Assembly: GCF_018390645.1 (NCBI RefSeq)
Contig: NZ_JAHBGC010000020.1
Coordinates: 480,869-544,868, forward strand
Reading direction: 5' to 3'
Source: Ancylobacter dichloromethanicus
GTDB taxonomy: Bacteria > Pseudomonadota > Alphaproteobacteria > Rhizobiales > Xanthobacteraceae
DNA length: 64,000 bases
Of this stretch, positions 37,863 through 47,892 are shown one piece after another. Under the pieces are notes generated by a model. It did no database searches. It saw only the letters and a list, made by a program, of their open reading frames with translations, and was not told where the DNA came from. Position numbers and translations under genes: made by a program. Positions within the stretch are counted from its first letter, which is position 1. Each line of letters begins with the position of its first letter.

Positions 37863-37889
37863 TTGAGCATCGGCGCGCCGCTTGCTCAA
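37863..37889. repeat. Inverted repeat before rseP
   Basis: TTGAGCA (37863-37869) and TGCTCAA (37883-37889) flank the palindrome CGGCGCGCCG (37871-37880), giving a long near-perfect stem about 70 bp before the rseP start. It may be an operator, a transcript hairpin, or a scar where a gene was lost. Confidence 0.5.
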
Positions 37890-37957
37890 GTTCGCCTTAA
37901 AGGCGCCCTATGCAACACGAGGTGTGCCGCGCGGGGCGCCCGTCTGGGAAATCGCTG

Positions 37958-39103
37958 ATGGAACTTCTTGCCTCTATGGGCGGCAATGCGAGCTGGCTGC
38001 TCGGCTATGTCGTGCCGTTTCTGTTCGTGCTGACGATCGTCGTGTTCTTCCACGAGCTTGGCCATTTCTGGGTCGCGCGGCGGGCCGGGGTGAAGGTGGT
38101 GGCGTTCTCGATCGGCTTTGGCCCGGAGATCGTCGGCTTCAACGACCGGCACGGCACGCGCTGGAAGCTGTCGGCGATTCCGCTTGGCGGCTACGTCAAG
38201 TTCCTCGGCGACGAGAACGCGGCCAGCGCCCCGGATCGCGACGCGCTTGGGCACATGAGCGAGGCGGACCGCCGCGAGAGCTTCTTCCACAAGCCGGTGG
38301 GTGCGCGGGCGGCCATCGTCGCCGCCGGGCCGATTGCCAATTTCATCCTGGCGATCGTCATCTTCGCCGGCCTGTTCATGACGGTGGGTCGGCAGGTGAC
38401 GACGCCTCAGGTCGACGCCGTGCAGGCCGGCAGCGCCGCCGAGCGCGCCGGCTTCCAGCCGAACGACGTGATTCTGGCGATCAACGGCACGCCGATCGAT
38501 TCCTTCGGCGACATGCAGCGCATCGTCAGCGCCAATGCCGGGGAGCAGCTCGCGGTTGAGGTCGAGCGCGGCGATCAGCGGCTCACCCTGGAAGCGACGC
38601 CGGATCTGCGCGAGGTGACCGACACCTTCGGCAATGTTCACCGCATCGGCGTGCTCGGCATTTCCCGCGATACCGGGGGAGGGCAGGTGCGCACGGAGCG
38701 ATTCGGCCCGGTTCAGGCCGTGACCATGGCGACCCAGGAAGTGTGGTTCATCGTCGACCGCACCTTCAGCTATCTCGGCGGCGTGGTGACCGGGCGCGAG
38801 CGGGCCGATCAGCTTGGCGGGCCGATCCGGATCGCTCAGGTTTCGGGCCAGGTGGCGACCTTCGGAATGGCCGCTCTGCTGCAGCTTGCGGCGGTTCTCT
38901 CGGTCTCGATCGGACTTCTTAACCTCTTTCCGGTACCGCTTCTCGACGGTGGACATCTGCTTTTCTACGCCATCGAGGCGCTGCGCGGCCGGCCGCTCAG
39001 CGAGCGGGCGCAGGAGATGGGTTTCCGCATCGGACTTGCGCTGGTACTGATGCTGATGCTGTTCGCGACGTGGAACGATATTCTCAATATATCAAAATCT
39101 TGA
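37958..39103 (+). CDS. rseP: RIP metalloprotease RseP (site-2 protease)
   Basis: The 381-residue intramembrane zinc protease has HELGH at residues 32-36 (zinc ligands H32, H36, catalytic E33) in the first helix, one PDZ domain (residues about 125-205) and LFPVPLLDGGHLLFYAIEAL near residue 325 with the third ligand. Homologues cut anti-sigma factors or, in Caulobacter (MmpA), PodJ. ATG 37958 is chosen; ATG 37910 in frame adds 16 unconserved residues. Confidence 0.94.
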   Translation: MELLASMGGNASWLLGYVVPFLFVLTIVVFFHELGHFWVARRAGVKVVAFSIGFGPEIVGFNDRHGTRWKLSAIPLGGYVKFLGDENAASAPDRDALGHMSEADRRESFFHKPVGARAAIVAAGPIANFILAIVIFAGLFMTVGRQVTTPQVDAVQAGSAAERAGFQPNDVILAINGTPIDSFGDMQRIVSANAGEQLAVEVERGDQRLTLEATPDLREVTDTFGNVHRIGVLGISRDTGGGQVRTERFGPVQAVTMATQEVWFIVDRTFSYLGGVVTGRERADQLGGPIRIAQVSGQVATFGMAALLQLAAVLSVSIGLLNLFPVPLLDGGHLLFYAIEALRGRPLSERAQEMGFRIGLALVLMLMLFATWNDILNISKS

Positions 39104-39173
39104 GCCACATTCGGGGCGGCGTTGCCGAGGCGCCACGCCGTCCGGAAAAGGCATGGAAAGCGGCAGGTCCCGT

Positions 39174-39201
39174 TTGCAGGCTCTGGAAAAGTCTGTATCA
39201 A
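39174..39201 (+). promoter_or_regulatory. Candidate bamA promoter
   Basis: TTGCAG (39174-39179), 16 bp, TATCAA (39196-39201) lies 90 bp before the bamA start and after the rseP stop. It would let bamA-lpx genes be read apart from rseP. Confidence 0.5.
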
Positions 39202-39291
39202 ACGGAGTGCAGGGTGAGGAGTGTCATCGGGTGCGCACCTTCGGGCGCGCAACCGGTCGTCTCCCAGAACAACGGTAAGGTTGCGCACCAA

Positions 39292-41718
39292 ATGGCTGGT
39301 TCCCGGTTCTTGAGTAGATTGGCCTCGGTGGTCGGCGTCGCCCTGCTGGTGGCCGTCGGCGGCGTCTCCGGAGCCGTCATGGCGCCCGGGGCGGCCATGG
39401 CACAGTCGGCAAGTTCGATCGTCGTCGAGGGAAATCAGCGCGTCGATGCCGATACCATCCGTTCGTACTTCCAGACCGCTCCGGGCCAGTCGCTGACGCC
39501 GGCCAAGATCGACGAGGCGCTGAAGTCGCTCTACGCCACGGGCCTGTTCTCCGATGTCACGATCAGCCACCGCGGTGGCCGTATGGTCGTGTCGGTCGTC
39601 GAGAATCAGGTGATCAACCGGGTGGCGTTCGAGGGCAACAAGAAGGTCAAGGACGACCAGCTGGCGCTCGAAGTGCAGTCCAAGGCGCGCAGCCCGCTTT
39701 CCAAGACGACGGTGCAGGCGGACACGCAGCGCATTATCGACGTCTATCACCGCGCCGGACGCTACGACGTGCGCGTCGAGCCCAAGGTCATCGAGCGCGG
39801 CCAGGGGCGTGTCGATCTGGTGTTCGAGATCACCGAAGGCGACAAGCTTGGCGTCGCCGAGATCAAGTTCGTCGGCAACAAGGCGTTCTCGGCCTACAAG
39901 CTGAAGGACGAGATCACCACCACGGAGACCAACTGGCTCTCCTGGCTCAAGAATACCGACATTTATGACGTCGACCGCATCAACACCGACCAGGAGTTGC
40001 TGCGCCGCTTCTATCTGAAGCACGGCTATGCCGACTTCCGCATCATCTCGGTGACGGCGGATCTCGACCGCCAGCGCGACGGCTTCATTCTCACCTATGT
40101 GGTCGAGGAAGGCCCGCAGTACCGCGTCGGCACGGTTGATGTCGTCTCCGGCATCAAGGATGTGGATATTGCCGACCTGCGCGCGGCCCTGCGTGTCGCG
40201 CCCGGCCAGGTTTACAATGCCGAGTTGGTCGAGAAATCGGTCGAGAACGCCACGATCGAGGTGTCCAAGGCGGGTTACGCCTTCGCCCAGGTGCGTCCGC
40301 GCGGCGACCGTAATGTCGAGACCCGCACCATTTCGCTGGTGTTCGCGGTGGAAGAGGGCCCGCGCGTCTATGTCGAGCGCATCGAGATTCGCGGCAACAC
40401 CCGCACCCGCGACTGGGTCATCCGGCGCGAGTTCGATTTCGCCGAAGGCGATGCCTATAATCGCGTGCTGGTCGACCGCGCCGAACGCCGCCTGCGCAAT
40501 CTCGGCTACTTCAAGGATGTGAAGATCACCAACGAGCCGGGCACCGCGCCCGACCGCATCATTCTGGTGGTGACGGTCGAGGATCAGCCGACCGGCGAGT
40601 TCTCGGTCTCGGGCGGCTACTCGACGACGGACGGCTTCATCGGCGAAGTGGCGATCTCGGAGAAGAACTTCCTCGGTCGCGGCCAGTATGTCCGTCTTGC
40701 CGGCCAGCTCGGCGAGAACGTGCAGGGCGCCGACTTCAGCTTCACCGAGCCGTATTTCCTCGATTACCGGATGGCGGCAGGTTTCGACCTGTTCTGGAAG
40801 ACCACCAGCGCCACCAGTTACAGCCAGTACGACACCGAGACGGCTGGCGGAACGCTGCGCGTCGCCCTGCCGCTGACCGACGAGCTGACGCTCGGCCTGC
40901 GCTACATGCTGTCGCAGAAGGAGATTTCGGTCAGCTTCGAGGACGAGGTCTACAACGACGTGTCCTGGGCACTGCTCGAGATCAACAATGAGTCGATCCT
41001 CACTTCGGCCGTGGGCTACACGCTGTCCTACAACATGCTGGACAACAACAAGAACCCGTCCAACGGCTATCTGCTGGAACTGAAGCAGGACTTCGCCGGC
41101 CTCGGTGGCGACACCAACTATATCCGCACCACCTTCGATGCGCGCTACTACATGCCGGTTGTCGGCGACGCGGTGATGCTGTTCCGCGGCCAGGCGGGTA
41201 ATGTCTCTTCCTGGGGCAATGAGGACCTGCGCATCACCGACAACTTCTTCAAGGGCCCCGACCTCGTTCGCGGCTTCGCCCCGAACGGCATCGGTCCGCG
41301 CGATCTGGCCTCCGGCCAGTTCGGGGAGGACATGGACGCGCTCGGCGGCACCATGTTCTGGGGTGCGACGGCGGAGCTGCAGTTCCCGCTTTCCTTCCTG
41401 CCCAAGGATTTCGGTCTGAAGTTCGCGGTCTTCGCCGATGCCGGTTCGCTGTGGGACTATCAGGGCAATACGACCTTCCGGAACATCAATGGCTGGGAGG
41501 ATAACCTCGTGGACTGCAGCGCGCTTCGGAGTTCGTCGACGCAGGGTTTGGCCAATGTCTGCGTCGCCGACAGCGACCTGATCCGCTCCTCGGCCGGTAT
41601 CAGCCTGATCTGGCAGTCGCCCTTCGGCCCGCTGCGCTTCGATTATGCCTGGGCGCTGACCAAGGAATGGTACGACGAGGTGCAGGAGTTCCGCTTCAGC
41701 GGCGGCACCAGCTTCTGA
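39292..41718 (+). CDS. bamA: Outer membrane protein assembly factor BamA
   Basis: The 808-residue outer-membrane protein inserts beta-barrels. From ATG 39292 it opens with a signal peptide ending AAMAQ near residue 37, then five POTRA repeats (to about residue 430) and a 16-strand barrel. The lid-lock motif region [13 protein letters not shown] near residue 658 and the C-terminal barrel end FRFSGGTSF, with the terminal Phe required for assembly, are present. A GTG at 39213 in frame would lengthen the leader; the ATG gives the better signal peptide. Confidence 0.95.
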   Translation: MAGSRFLSRLASVVGVALLVAVGGVSGAVMAPGAAMAQSASSIVVEGNQRVDADTIRSYFQTAPGQSLTPAKIDEALKSLYATGLFSDVTISHRGGRMVVSVVENQVINRVAFEGNKKVKDDQLALEVQSKARSPLSKTTVQADTQRIIDVYHRAGRYDVRVEPKVIERGQGRVDLVFEITEGDKLGVAEIKFVGNKAFSAYKLKDEITTTETNWLSWLKNTDIYDVDRINTDQELLRRFYLKHGYADFRIISVTADLDRQRDGFILTYVVEEGPQYRVGTVDVVSGIKDVDIADLRAALRVAPGQVYNAELVEKSVENATIEVSKAGYAFAQVRPRGDRNVETRTISLVFAVEEGPRVYVERIEIRGNTRTRDWVIRREFDFAEGDAYNRVLVDRAERRLRNLGYFKDVKITNEPGTAPDRIILVVTVEDQPTGEFSVSGGYSTTDGFIGEVAISEKNFLGRGQYVRLAGQLGENVQGADFSFTEPYFLDYRMAAGFDLFWKTTSATSYSQYDTETAGGTLRVALPLTDELTLGLRYMLSQKEISVSFEDEVYNDVSWALLEINNESILTSAVGYTLSYNMLDNNKNPSNGYLLELKQDFAGLGGDTNYIRTTFDARYYMPVVGDAVMLFRGQAGNVSSWGNEDLRITDNFFKGPDLVRGFAPNGIGPRDLASGQFGEDMDALGGTMFWGATAELQFPLSFLPKDFGLKFAVFADAGSLWDYQGNTTFRNINGWEDNLVDCSALRSSSTQGLANVCVADSDLIRSSAGISLIWQSPFGPLRFDYAWALTKEWYDEVQEFRFSGGTSF

Positions 41719-41806
41719 TAAGCTCCTCCGCATTGTTCGGCACAGCGGTCCGGTCATCCGGGCCGCTTGTGCGTTCGGGAACCGGAACGGCAGTCGACTG
41801 GCGGCG

Positions 41807-42874
41807 ATGAACGATCCCTTCTTCCATCCGGCGCCCGCGCCGCTCACTCTCGGCGAGGTCGCGGCGCTCGCGGGCGCGGCGGTGCCCGGGGAGGCGGCCG
41901 CGGTCCGCACGATCAGCGGCGTCGCCTCGCTTGAAGAGGCTGGCCCGACCGATCTCACTTTCGTGGACGGCGCCCGCAACGTGCCGGCGCTGCGCGAGAC
42001 GCGGGCCGGCGCCTGCTTCGTCACGGAACGCTTCGCATCCCATGTGCCGGAGGGCACGGTCGCGCTGCGCGTGGGCAAGCCGCACATGGCCTTCGTTGCG
42101 GTGGCGCGCCGGCTCTACGAGGCCAGCCTGCGCCCGGCCTCGATGTTCGGCCAGGCCGGCGTCGCGAGCGGGGCGATGGTGCATCCGCTGGCGCGGCTGG
42201 AGGCCGAGGTGACGGTCGATCCCGGCGCCGTCATCGGCCCGGGCGCGGAAATCGGCGGCGGCACTGTCATCGGCTCGGGCGCCGTAATCGGGGCGGGGGT
42301 GCGCATCGGCCGCAACTGCGCCATCGGCGCCGGGGCGACGCTGCAGCACGCTCTGGTCGGCGATCGCGTGATCGTGCATCCCGGGGCCCGGATCGGGCAG
42401 GACGGATTCGGCTATGTCGGCGGGGCGAAGGGCCACGCCAAGGTGCCGCAGATCGCGCGGGTGATCCTGCAGGACGACGTCGAGATCGGCGCCTCGACCG
42501 CGATCGACCGTGGCGGCCTGCGCGACACGGTGATCGGTGAGGGTACCAAGATCGACAATCTGGTGCAGATTGCGCACAACGTGGTAATCGGGCGTCACTG
42601 CATCGTCGTCTCGCAGACCGGCATTGCCGGCAGCGCGACCTTGGGCGATTTCGTGATGCTGGGCGGCCAGGTCGGTGTGATCGGCCATGTCCGCATCGGC
42701 GACGGGGCGCGCATCGCCGCGACCAGCAATGTGAAGGACGATGTGCCGCCGGGCGTTGAATGGGGCGGCTCGCCGGCCAAGCCGATGCGCGACTGGTTCC
42801 GTGAGGTGATGGCAGTCCAGCGCCTCGGCCGCGGCGAGATCGCTGGCCGGCGCGGCGAACAACAGGGGCAGTAG
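41807..42874 (+). CDS. lpxD: UDP-3-O-acylglucosamine N-acyltransferase
   Basis: The 355-residue left-handed beta-helix enzyme adds the second acyl chain in lipid A synthesis. Residues about 105-320 show hexapeptide repeats (for example [20 protein letters not shown]), and the catalytic His lies in [14 protein letters not shown] near residue 249. The N-terminal uridine-binding domain holds [11 protein letters not shown]. It follows bamA by 88 bp, as usual, and opens the lpxD-fabZ-lpxA-lpxI-lpxB block. Confidence 0.95.
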   Translation: MNDPFFHPAPAPLTLGEVAALAGAAVPGEAAAVRTISGVASLEEAGPTDLTFVDGARNVPALRETRAGACFVTERFASHVPEGTVALRVGKPHMAFVAVARRLYEASLRPASMFGQAGVASGAMVHPLARLEAEVTVDPGAVIGPGAEIGGGTVIGSGAVIGAGVRIGRNCAIGAGATLQHALVGDRVIVHPGARIGQDGFGYVGGAKGHAKVPQIARVILQDDVEIGASTAIDRGGLRDTVIGEGTKIDNLVQIAHNVVIGRHCIVVSQTGIAGSATLGDFVMLGGQVGVIGHVRIGDGARIAATSNVKDDVPPGVEWGGSPAKPMRDWFREVMAVQRLGRGEIAGRRGEQQGQ

Positions 42875-42878
42875 AGGA

Positions 42879-43367
42879 ATGGACGTGCAGGTGGAAGCCG
42901 CAGTTGAAACCACGGCGCTGGGCGCCGCCGACATTCAGCGCATACTGGCGACGCTGCCGCACCGCTATCCGTTTCTCATGGTCGACAAGATCATCGGTAT
43001 CGAGGGCGACAAGAAAGCCGTCGGCATCAAGAACGTGTCGGCAAACGAGCCGCATTTCCAGGGCCATTTCCCTGATAACCCGGTGATGCCCGGCGTGCTC
43101 ATCCTCGAAGGCATGGCGCAGACCGCCGGCACCATCTGCCTGCTCGACCGGCCCGAGGACGGTGCGCCCTCGCTGGTCTATTTCATGACCATCGACAAGG
43201 CCAAGTTCCGCAAGCCGGTGCTGCCGGGTGACGTGCTCGAATATCACATGACGCAGATGACGAAGCGGCGGAACATGTGGTGGTTTCGTGGTGAGGCGAA
43301 GGTCGACGGACAGATCGTCGCCGAGGCCGAAGTCGGCGCGATGATCGCCCGCGGTGAGCGTAAATGA
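42879..43367 (+). CDS. fabZ: 3-hydroxyacyl-ACP dehydratase FabZ
   Basis: The 162-residue hot-dog-fold enzyme dehydrates 3-hydroxyacyl-ACP in fatty acid synthesis. [13 protein letters not shown] near residue 26 and [20 protein letters not shown] near residue 58 contain the catalytic His, and Glu lies in the latter helix. It starts 4 bp after lpxD and overlaps lpxA by 4 bp; the shared substrate pool explains the grouping. Confidence 0.95.
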   Translation: MDVQVEAAVETTALGAADIQRILATLPHRYPFLMVDKIIGIEGDKKAVGIKNVSANEPHFQGHFPDNPVMPGVLILEGMAQTAGTICLLDRPEDGAPSLVYFMTIDKAKFRKPVLPGDVLEYHMTQMTKRRNMWWFRGEAKVDGQIVAEAEVGAMIARGERK

Positions 43368-44197
43368 GCGGCTCTGAGGTGAAGATCGATCCGCTGTCGC
43401 GCGTCGAGCAGGGCGCTGTGCTGGGGGCGGGGGTCGAGATCGGCCCGTTCTGCACCGTGGGTGCGGATGTGGTGCTGGGGGCGGGCGTGAAGCTCGTCTC
43501 CCACGTGGCCATCGGTGGGCACACCACCATTGGCGAGGGGGCCGCGGTCTACCCGTTCGCGTCGCTGGGCTTCGCGCCCCAGTCGCTCGGCTATAAGGGC
43601 GAACCGTCGCGGCTGGTGATCGGGCGCAATTGCACCATTCGCGAGCATGTCACGATGAATGGTGGAACGGCGGGCGGCCATATGGAGACGGTGGTCGGTG
43701 ACAACGGCTTCTTCATGGTGAACAGCCATGTCGCGCATGACTGCATCGTCGGCGACAACGCGATTTTCGCCAACAATGCCACGTTGGCGGGCCACGTGAC
43801 GGTGGGAAGCAACGTCTTCCTGGGAGGCATGGCGGCGATCCACCAGTTCGTGCGCATCGGCGACAACGCCATTGTCGGGGGCCTGTGCGGGCTGCAGCAT
43901 GACCTCATTCCGTTCGGCGCCATGATCTATGGCCGCAGCGGGCTTGGCGGGCTGAACATTATCGGCATGAAGCGGCGCGGCTTTACCCGGCCGCAGATTC
44001 ACGCGCTGCGTGCGGCCTATCGCGAGCTGTTCTATTCCGGCGGCACGCTGGGCGAGCGCGCCGCACGCGTGGCGGCGGATTTCGGCGATGATGCGAATGT
44101 CATGCACATCGTCAATTTCATCCGCAATGGCGCCAAGCGCCGCCTCACCGTGCCCGCTGACGCGGCCGACCATGTCGCCGAGCCGGAAGCCGCCTGA
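43364..44197 (+). CDS. lpxA: UDP-N-acetylglucosamine acyltransferase
   Basis: The 277-residue beta-helix enzyme carries out the first step of lipid A synthesis. Hexapeptide repeats cover residues about 5-190, with [20 protein letters not shown] near residue 123 holding the catalytic His. The C-terminal helical domain starts at [18 protein letters not shown]. The ATG overlaps the fabZ stop (ATGA). Confidence 0.96.
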   Translation: MSGSEVKIDPLSRVEQGAVLGAGVEIGPFCTVGADVVLGAGVKLVSHVAIGGHTTIGEGAAVYPFASLGFAPQSLGYKGEPSRLVIGRNCTIREHVTMNGGTAGGHMETVVGDNGFFMVNSHVAHDCIVGDNAIFANNATLAGHVTVGSNVFLGGMAAIHQFVRIGDNAIVGGLCGLQHDLIPFGAMIYGRSGLGGLNIIGMKRRGFTRPQIHALRAAYRELFYSGGTLGERAARVAADFGDDANVMHIVNFIRNGAKRRLTVPADAADHVAEPEAA

Positions 44198-44227
44198 GGC
44201 TCTGCCGGCAAAGGGGAGGGCGGGCCG

Positions 44228-45076
44228 ATGAATGCGCCGCTGGCCATCATTTGCGGCGGCGGGGCCTTTCCTCTCGCCGTGGCCGAGGCGGCACGCAGGG
44301 CCGGGCGCCAAGTCGTGCTGTTTCCGGTACGCGGCTTTGCCGACACCTCCGTCGAGGGGTGGCCTCATGTGTGGATCCAGATCGGCCGTTTCGGCTTCCT
44401 GAAGCGTGAGATGCGTCGCCTCGGCTGCCGCGACGTCGTGTTCATCGGTAATGTGCTGCGCCCGCGCATCCGCGACATCCGTTTCGACTGGACGACGCTG
44501 AAGCTTCTGCCGCTCGCCTTTTCGATGCTGCGCGGTGGCGACGATCACCTGCTGACCGGGGTTGGCCGGCTGTTCGAGGAAGCGGGGTTCCGCCTCGTTG
44601 GCGCGCATGAGATCGCCCCGGACATTCTGGTTCCCGCCGGCCAGCTCGGCGCCGTGGCGCCGGAGCGTCGGGCGATGGATGACATCGCGCAGGGGCGCAG
44701 GGCGCTGGCGGTGATGGGGCCGCTCGATATCGGACAGGGGCTGGTGGTGATGAACGGCCATGTCGTCGCCGTGGAGGCAGCGGAGGGCACCGATCTCATG
44801 CTGGCCCGGGTCGCCGAGTTGCGGGCCAACGGCCGGATCAAGGCACCGGCCCGCTGCGGGGTGCTTGTGAAGCAGCCGAAGGCGGGGCAGGATCGGCGGT
44901 TCGACCTGCCCTCTCTCGGCGCGCGCACGGTGGAGGGCGTTTCCCGGGCGGGGCTGGCGGGCATCGCCGTCGAGGCCGGCGGCGTCATCGTCGCCGATGC
45001 CGGCGAACTGGTGCGGGCCGCCGACCGGGCGGGGATCTTCATTGAAGGCTTCACGCGTGAGGGGGTCGAGACGTGA
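44228..45076 (+). CDS. lpxI: UDP-2,3-diacylglucosamine pyrophosphatase LpxI
   Basis: The 282-residue protein (DUF1009/LpxI) hydrolyses UDP-2,3-diacylglucosamine to lipid X, replacing LpxH in alphaproteobacteria. It begins LAIICGGGAFPLAVAEAARR and shows DDHLLTGVGRLFEEAGF near residue 104 and GVLVKQPKAGQDRRFDLPSLG near residue 214 (catalytic Asp region, only partly quoted). It follows lpxA by 30 bp and overlaps lpxB by 4 bp, so the operon itself holds the nucleotide-cleavage step. Confidence 0.93.
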   Translation: MNAPLAIICGGGAFPLAVAEAARRAGRQVVLFPVRGFADTSVEGWPHVWIQIGRFGFLKREMRRLGCRDVVFIGNVLRPRIRDIRFDWTTLKLLPLAFSMLRGGDDHLLTGVGRLFEEAGFRLVGAHEIAPDILVPAGQLGAVAPERRAMDDIAQGRRALAVMGPLDIGQGLVVMNGHVVAVEAAEGTDLMLARVAELRANGRIKAPARCGVLVKQPKAGQDRRFDLPSLGARTVEGVSRAGLAGIAVEAGGVIVADAGELVRAADRAGIFIEGFTREGVET

Positions 45077-46254
45077 CGGGCGGGTTTGAGCCGCTCGACG
45101 TGTTCATCGTCGCCGGCGAGGAATCGGGCGACTCGCTCGGCGCTGGCCTGATGGCGGAATTGAAGACGCTCCACGCCGGCGAGGTGCGGTTTCGCGGCGT
45201 CGGCGGTGCGCGCATGCAGGCACACGGGCTGGCCGAGCTCTTCCCCATGGAGGACATCACCGCGATGGGCTTCGCGCAGGTGATCGGGGGCCTGCCGCGC
45301 ATCCTGCGACGCATGCGGCAGGTAACGGAGGCGATCCTCGCCCGGCCGCCGGACATTCTGGTGATGGTGGATGCGCCCGATTTCACCCACCGCGTCGCGC
45401 GCCGGGTGCGGGCGCGGCTGCCGACGCTGCCGATCGTGAAATATGTCGCCCCCACCGTGTGGGTGTGGCGGCCGGGCCGGGCCAAAGCGATGACGCCGGA
45501 TTTCGACCGGGTGCTGGCGGTGCTGCCGTTCGAGCCGCAGGCGATGCATGAACTGGGCGGACCGCCCACCACCTATGTCGGGCACCCGTTGCTGGGCGAA
45601 CTCGGCCGGCTGCGGCCAAACGCGGAGGAAGCGGACCGGCGCGAGGCGTCGCCACCGGTGCTGCTGGTGCTGCCGGGCAGCCGGCGGGCGGAACTGGCCC
45701 GGCTGGGCGCGCCCTTCGGCGAGGTGCTGGGGCGTTTGCGGCAGCGCGCGCCGGAGCTGGAGGTGGTGCTGCCAACCTTGCCGCGGCGGCTGGCGCAGGT
45801 CGAGCAGCTCGTCGCCTCATGGCCGGCGAAGCCGCGTATCGTGGTCGGCGACGAGGAGAAGCGCGCTGCCTTCCGTGTCGCGCGGGCTGCGCTTGCTGCC
45901 TCCGGCACGGTGACGCTGGAACTGGCGCTGGCCGGTATTCCGACCGTGGCCGCCTACAAGGTGCCGTGGCTGGAGGGGCGAATCCTGCCTTATGTTCTCC
46001 GCGTGAAGACCGCCATCCTGCCCAATCTCGTTCTCGGCGAGGCGGCTGTGCCGGAATATCTGCAATGGCATATCGATCCGCTGGCGATGGCGGCGCAGCT
46101 GGCGCGGCTGATCGAGGGCGGGCCGGAGCGGCAGGCGCAACTGGCCGCCTTCGCCCGGCTCGACGTGGTGATGGGCGAGGGCGACGCGCCCCCAAGCCGG
46201 CGCGCGGCAGGGGTGGTGCTGGAGACGCTGGCGGCCCGACGCCGAGCGATGTGA
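45073..46254 (+). CDS. lpxB: Lipid-A-disaccharide synthase
   Basis: The 393-residue GT19 glycosyltransferase joins lipid X to UDP-diacylglucosamine. Hallmarks are FIVAGEESGDSLGAGLMAEL near residue 10, VDAPDFTHRVARRVR near residue 99, YVAPTVWVWRPGRAK near residue 125 and LPGSRRAEL near residue 201. The GTG start overlaps lpxI (GTGA). The gene ends at a bidirectional terminator. Confidence 0.95.
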   Translation: MTGGFEPLDVFIVAGEESGDSLGAGLMAELKTLHAGEVRFRGVGGARMQAHGLAELFPMEDITAMGFAQVIGGLPRILRRMRQVTEAILARPPDILVMVDAPDFTHRVARRVRARLPTLPIVKYVAPTVWVWRPGRAKAMTPDFDRVLAVLPFEPQAMHELGGPPTTYVGHPLLGELGRLRPNAEEADRREASPPVLLVLPGSRRAELARLGAPFGEVLGRLRQRAPELEVVLPTLPRRLAQVEQLVASWPAKPRIVVGDEEKRAAFRVARAALAASGTVTLELALAGIPTVAAYKVPWLEGRILPYVLRVKTAILPNLVLGEAAVPEYLQWHIDPLAMAAQLARLIEGGPERQAQLAAFARLDVVMGEGDAPPSRRAAGVVLETLAARRRAM

Positions 46255-46284
46255 GCCGGAGCGAAACGCCGGGAGCCAGATACG

Positions 46285-46320
46285 AAAATCCCCGCGCTCC
46301 TTGCCGGAGGCGGGGATTTT
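46285..46320. terminator. Bidirectional terminator between lpxB and gltA
   Basis: AAAATCCCCGC (46285-46295) and GCGGGGATTTT (46310-46320) are perfect arms with an inner CTCC/GGAG pair. Both strands read a GC stem followed by a T run, so it ends the rightward lpx unit and the leftward gltA unit. Confidence 0.9.
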
Positions 46321-46342
46321 CTGCTCTGGCGGGCGGGCGCGC

Positions 46343-47653
46343 CTATTTGCGGCGGGCGATCGGGATGTAGTCGCGCTGGGTAGCGCCGGTGTAGAGCTGG
46401 CGCGGACGGCCGATGCGCTGGCTCGGATCCTCGATCATCTCCTTCCACTGGCCTATCCAGCCTACGGTGCGCGCGAGAGCGAACAGCACGGTGAACATGG
46501 AAGTGGGGAAGCCGAGCGCGCGCAGCGTGATGCCGGAGTAGAAGTCGATGTTCGGGTAGAGCTTGCGCTCGACGAAATACTCGTCCTGCAGGGCGATGCG
46601 CTCCAGCTCGACCGCGATGTCGAGCAGCGGGTCGTCCTTGATGCCGAGCTCGCCGAGCACTTCATGGCAGGTGCGCTGCATGATCTTGGCGCGCGGGTCG
46701 TAGTTCTTGTAGACCCGGTGGCCGAAGCCCATCAGGCGGAACGGATCGTTCTTGTCCTTGGCGCGGTTGATGAATTCGGGAATGCGGTCAACCGAGCCGA
46801 TCTCGCCGAGCATCTTGAGCGCGGCCTCGTTGGCGCCGCCATGGGCGGGCCCCCACAGGCAGGCAATGCCGGCGGCGATGCAGGCGAAGGGATTGGCGCC
46901 GGACGAGCCGGCGAGGCGCACGGTCGAGGTCGACGCGTTCTGCTCGTGGTCGGCGTGCAGGATGAAGATGCGGTCGATGGCGCGCGAGAGGATCGGGTTG
47001 ACCTTGTACTCCTCGCAGGGGACCGAGAAGCACATGCGCAGGAAGTTCGAGGCGTAGTCGAGTTCGTTCTTCGGATAGACGAAAGGCTGGCCGATCGAAT
47101 ATTTATACGCCATCGCCGCCAGGGTCGGGATCTTCGCGATCATCCGGATCGAGGCGATCATGCGCTGTTGCGGATCGGAGATGTCGGTGCTGTCGTGGTA
47201 GAAGGCCGACAGCGCGCCGACGGAAGCAACCAGTACCGACATCGGATGGGCGTCGCGGCGGAAGCCGTGGAAGAACCGGCTCATCTGCTCGTGCACCATG
47301 GTGTGGCGCGTCACGCGGTAGTCGAAATCCGCCTTCTGGGCGGCGGTCGGCAGCTCGCCATAAAGCAGCAGGTAGCAGGTTTCCAGGAAGTCGCCGGGCT
47401 CGGCCAGCTGTTCGATCGGGTAGCCGCGGTAGAGAAGGACGCCCTCGTCGCCGTCGATATAGGTGATCTGGCTTTCGCAGGAGGCGGTCGAGGTGAAGCC
47501 GGGATCGTAGGTGAACTTGCCGGTCTGGCCGTACAGCTTGGCGATGTCGATCACATCCGGCCCGATGGTGCCGTTCAGTATCGGAAGCTCCCAGCTCTCA
47601 TCGCCAATGGTGAGCGTGGCAGATTTTGGCGCGTTGCTTTGGCTGGCGTCCAT
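46343..47653 (-). CDS. gltA: Citrate synthase (type II)
   Basis: The 436-residue hexameric-type enzyme condenses acetyl-CoA and oxaloacetate. [20 protein letters not shown] opens it; the catalytic stretch [20 protein letters not shown] near residue 265, [16 protein letters not shown] near residue 300 and [15 protein letters not shown] near residue 340 hold active His and Asp residues. ATG 47653 follows CAGGGAGACCCC; the upstream in-frame extension is unlike the family. It has 239 bp before it, after gltX. Confidence 0.96.
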   Translation of the reverse strand: MDASQSNAPKSATLTIGDESWELPILNGTIGPDVIDIAKLYGQTGKFTYDPGFTSTASCESQITYIDGDEGVLLYRGYPIEQLAEPGDFLETCYLLLYGELPTAAQKADFDYRVTRHTMVHEQMSRFFHGFRRDAHPMSVLVASVGALSAFYHDSTDISDPQQRMIASIRMIAKIPTLAAMAYKYSIGQPFVYPKNELDYASNFLRMCFSVPCEEYKVNPILSRAIDRIFILHADHEQNASTSTVRLAGSSGANPFACIAAGIACLWGPAHGGANEAALKMLGEIGSVDRIPEFINRAKDKNDPFRLMGFGHRVYKNYDPRAKIMQRTCHEVLGELGIKDDPLLDIAVELERIALQDEYFVERKLYPNIDFYSGITLRALGFPTSMFTVLFALARTVGWIGQWKEMIEDPSQRIGRPRQLYTGATQRDYIPIARRK

Positions 47654-47892
47654 GCGGGGTCTCCCTGAACCTAGGAACCGGATCTGAAACGGATCGCGTC
47701 TTTGCGGGGGGCCACGCCTGCCTTTCGGCACTGTGCATCGGAGACGGGGGATGTCTCGCTGCGGCCCATGCCCAAAGTCGTAGCGGTTTCGATCCGCCCT
47801 CGCAAGCGCAGCGAAATCGGTGCCGCAATGCGGCCGATGGCCCGGCGCGAAACTGTTTCATCGGCGCGCTGGCCCCGTGCTAGAACCACACT

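Noticed and set aside
38965-42087. Minus-strand frame of 1040 codons opposite bamA and lpxD
   Set aside because: It is antisense to well-conserved genes and has no domain of its own.
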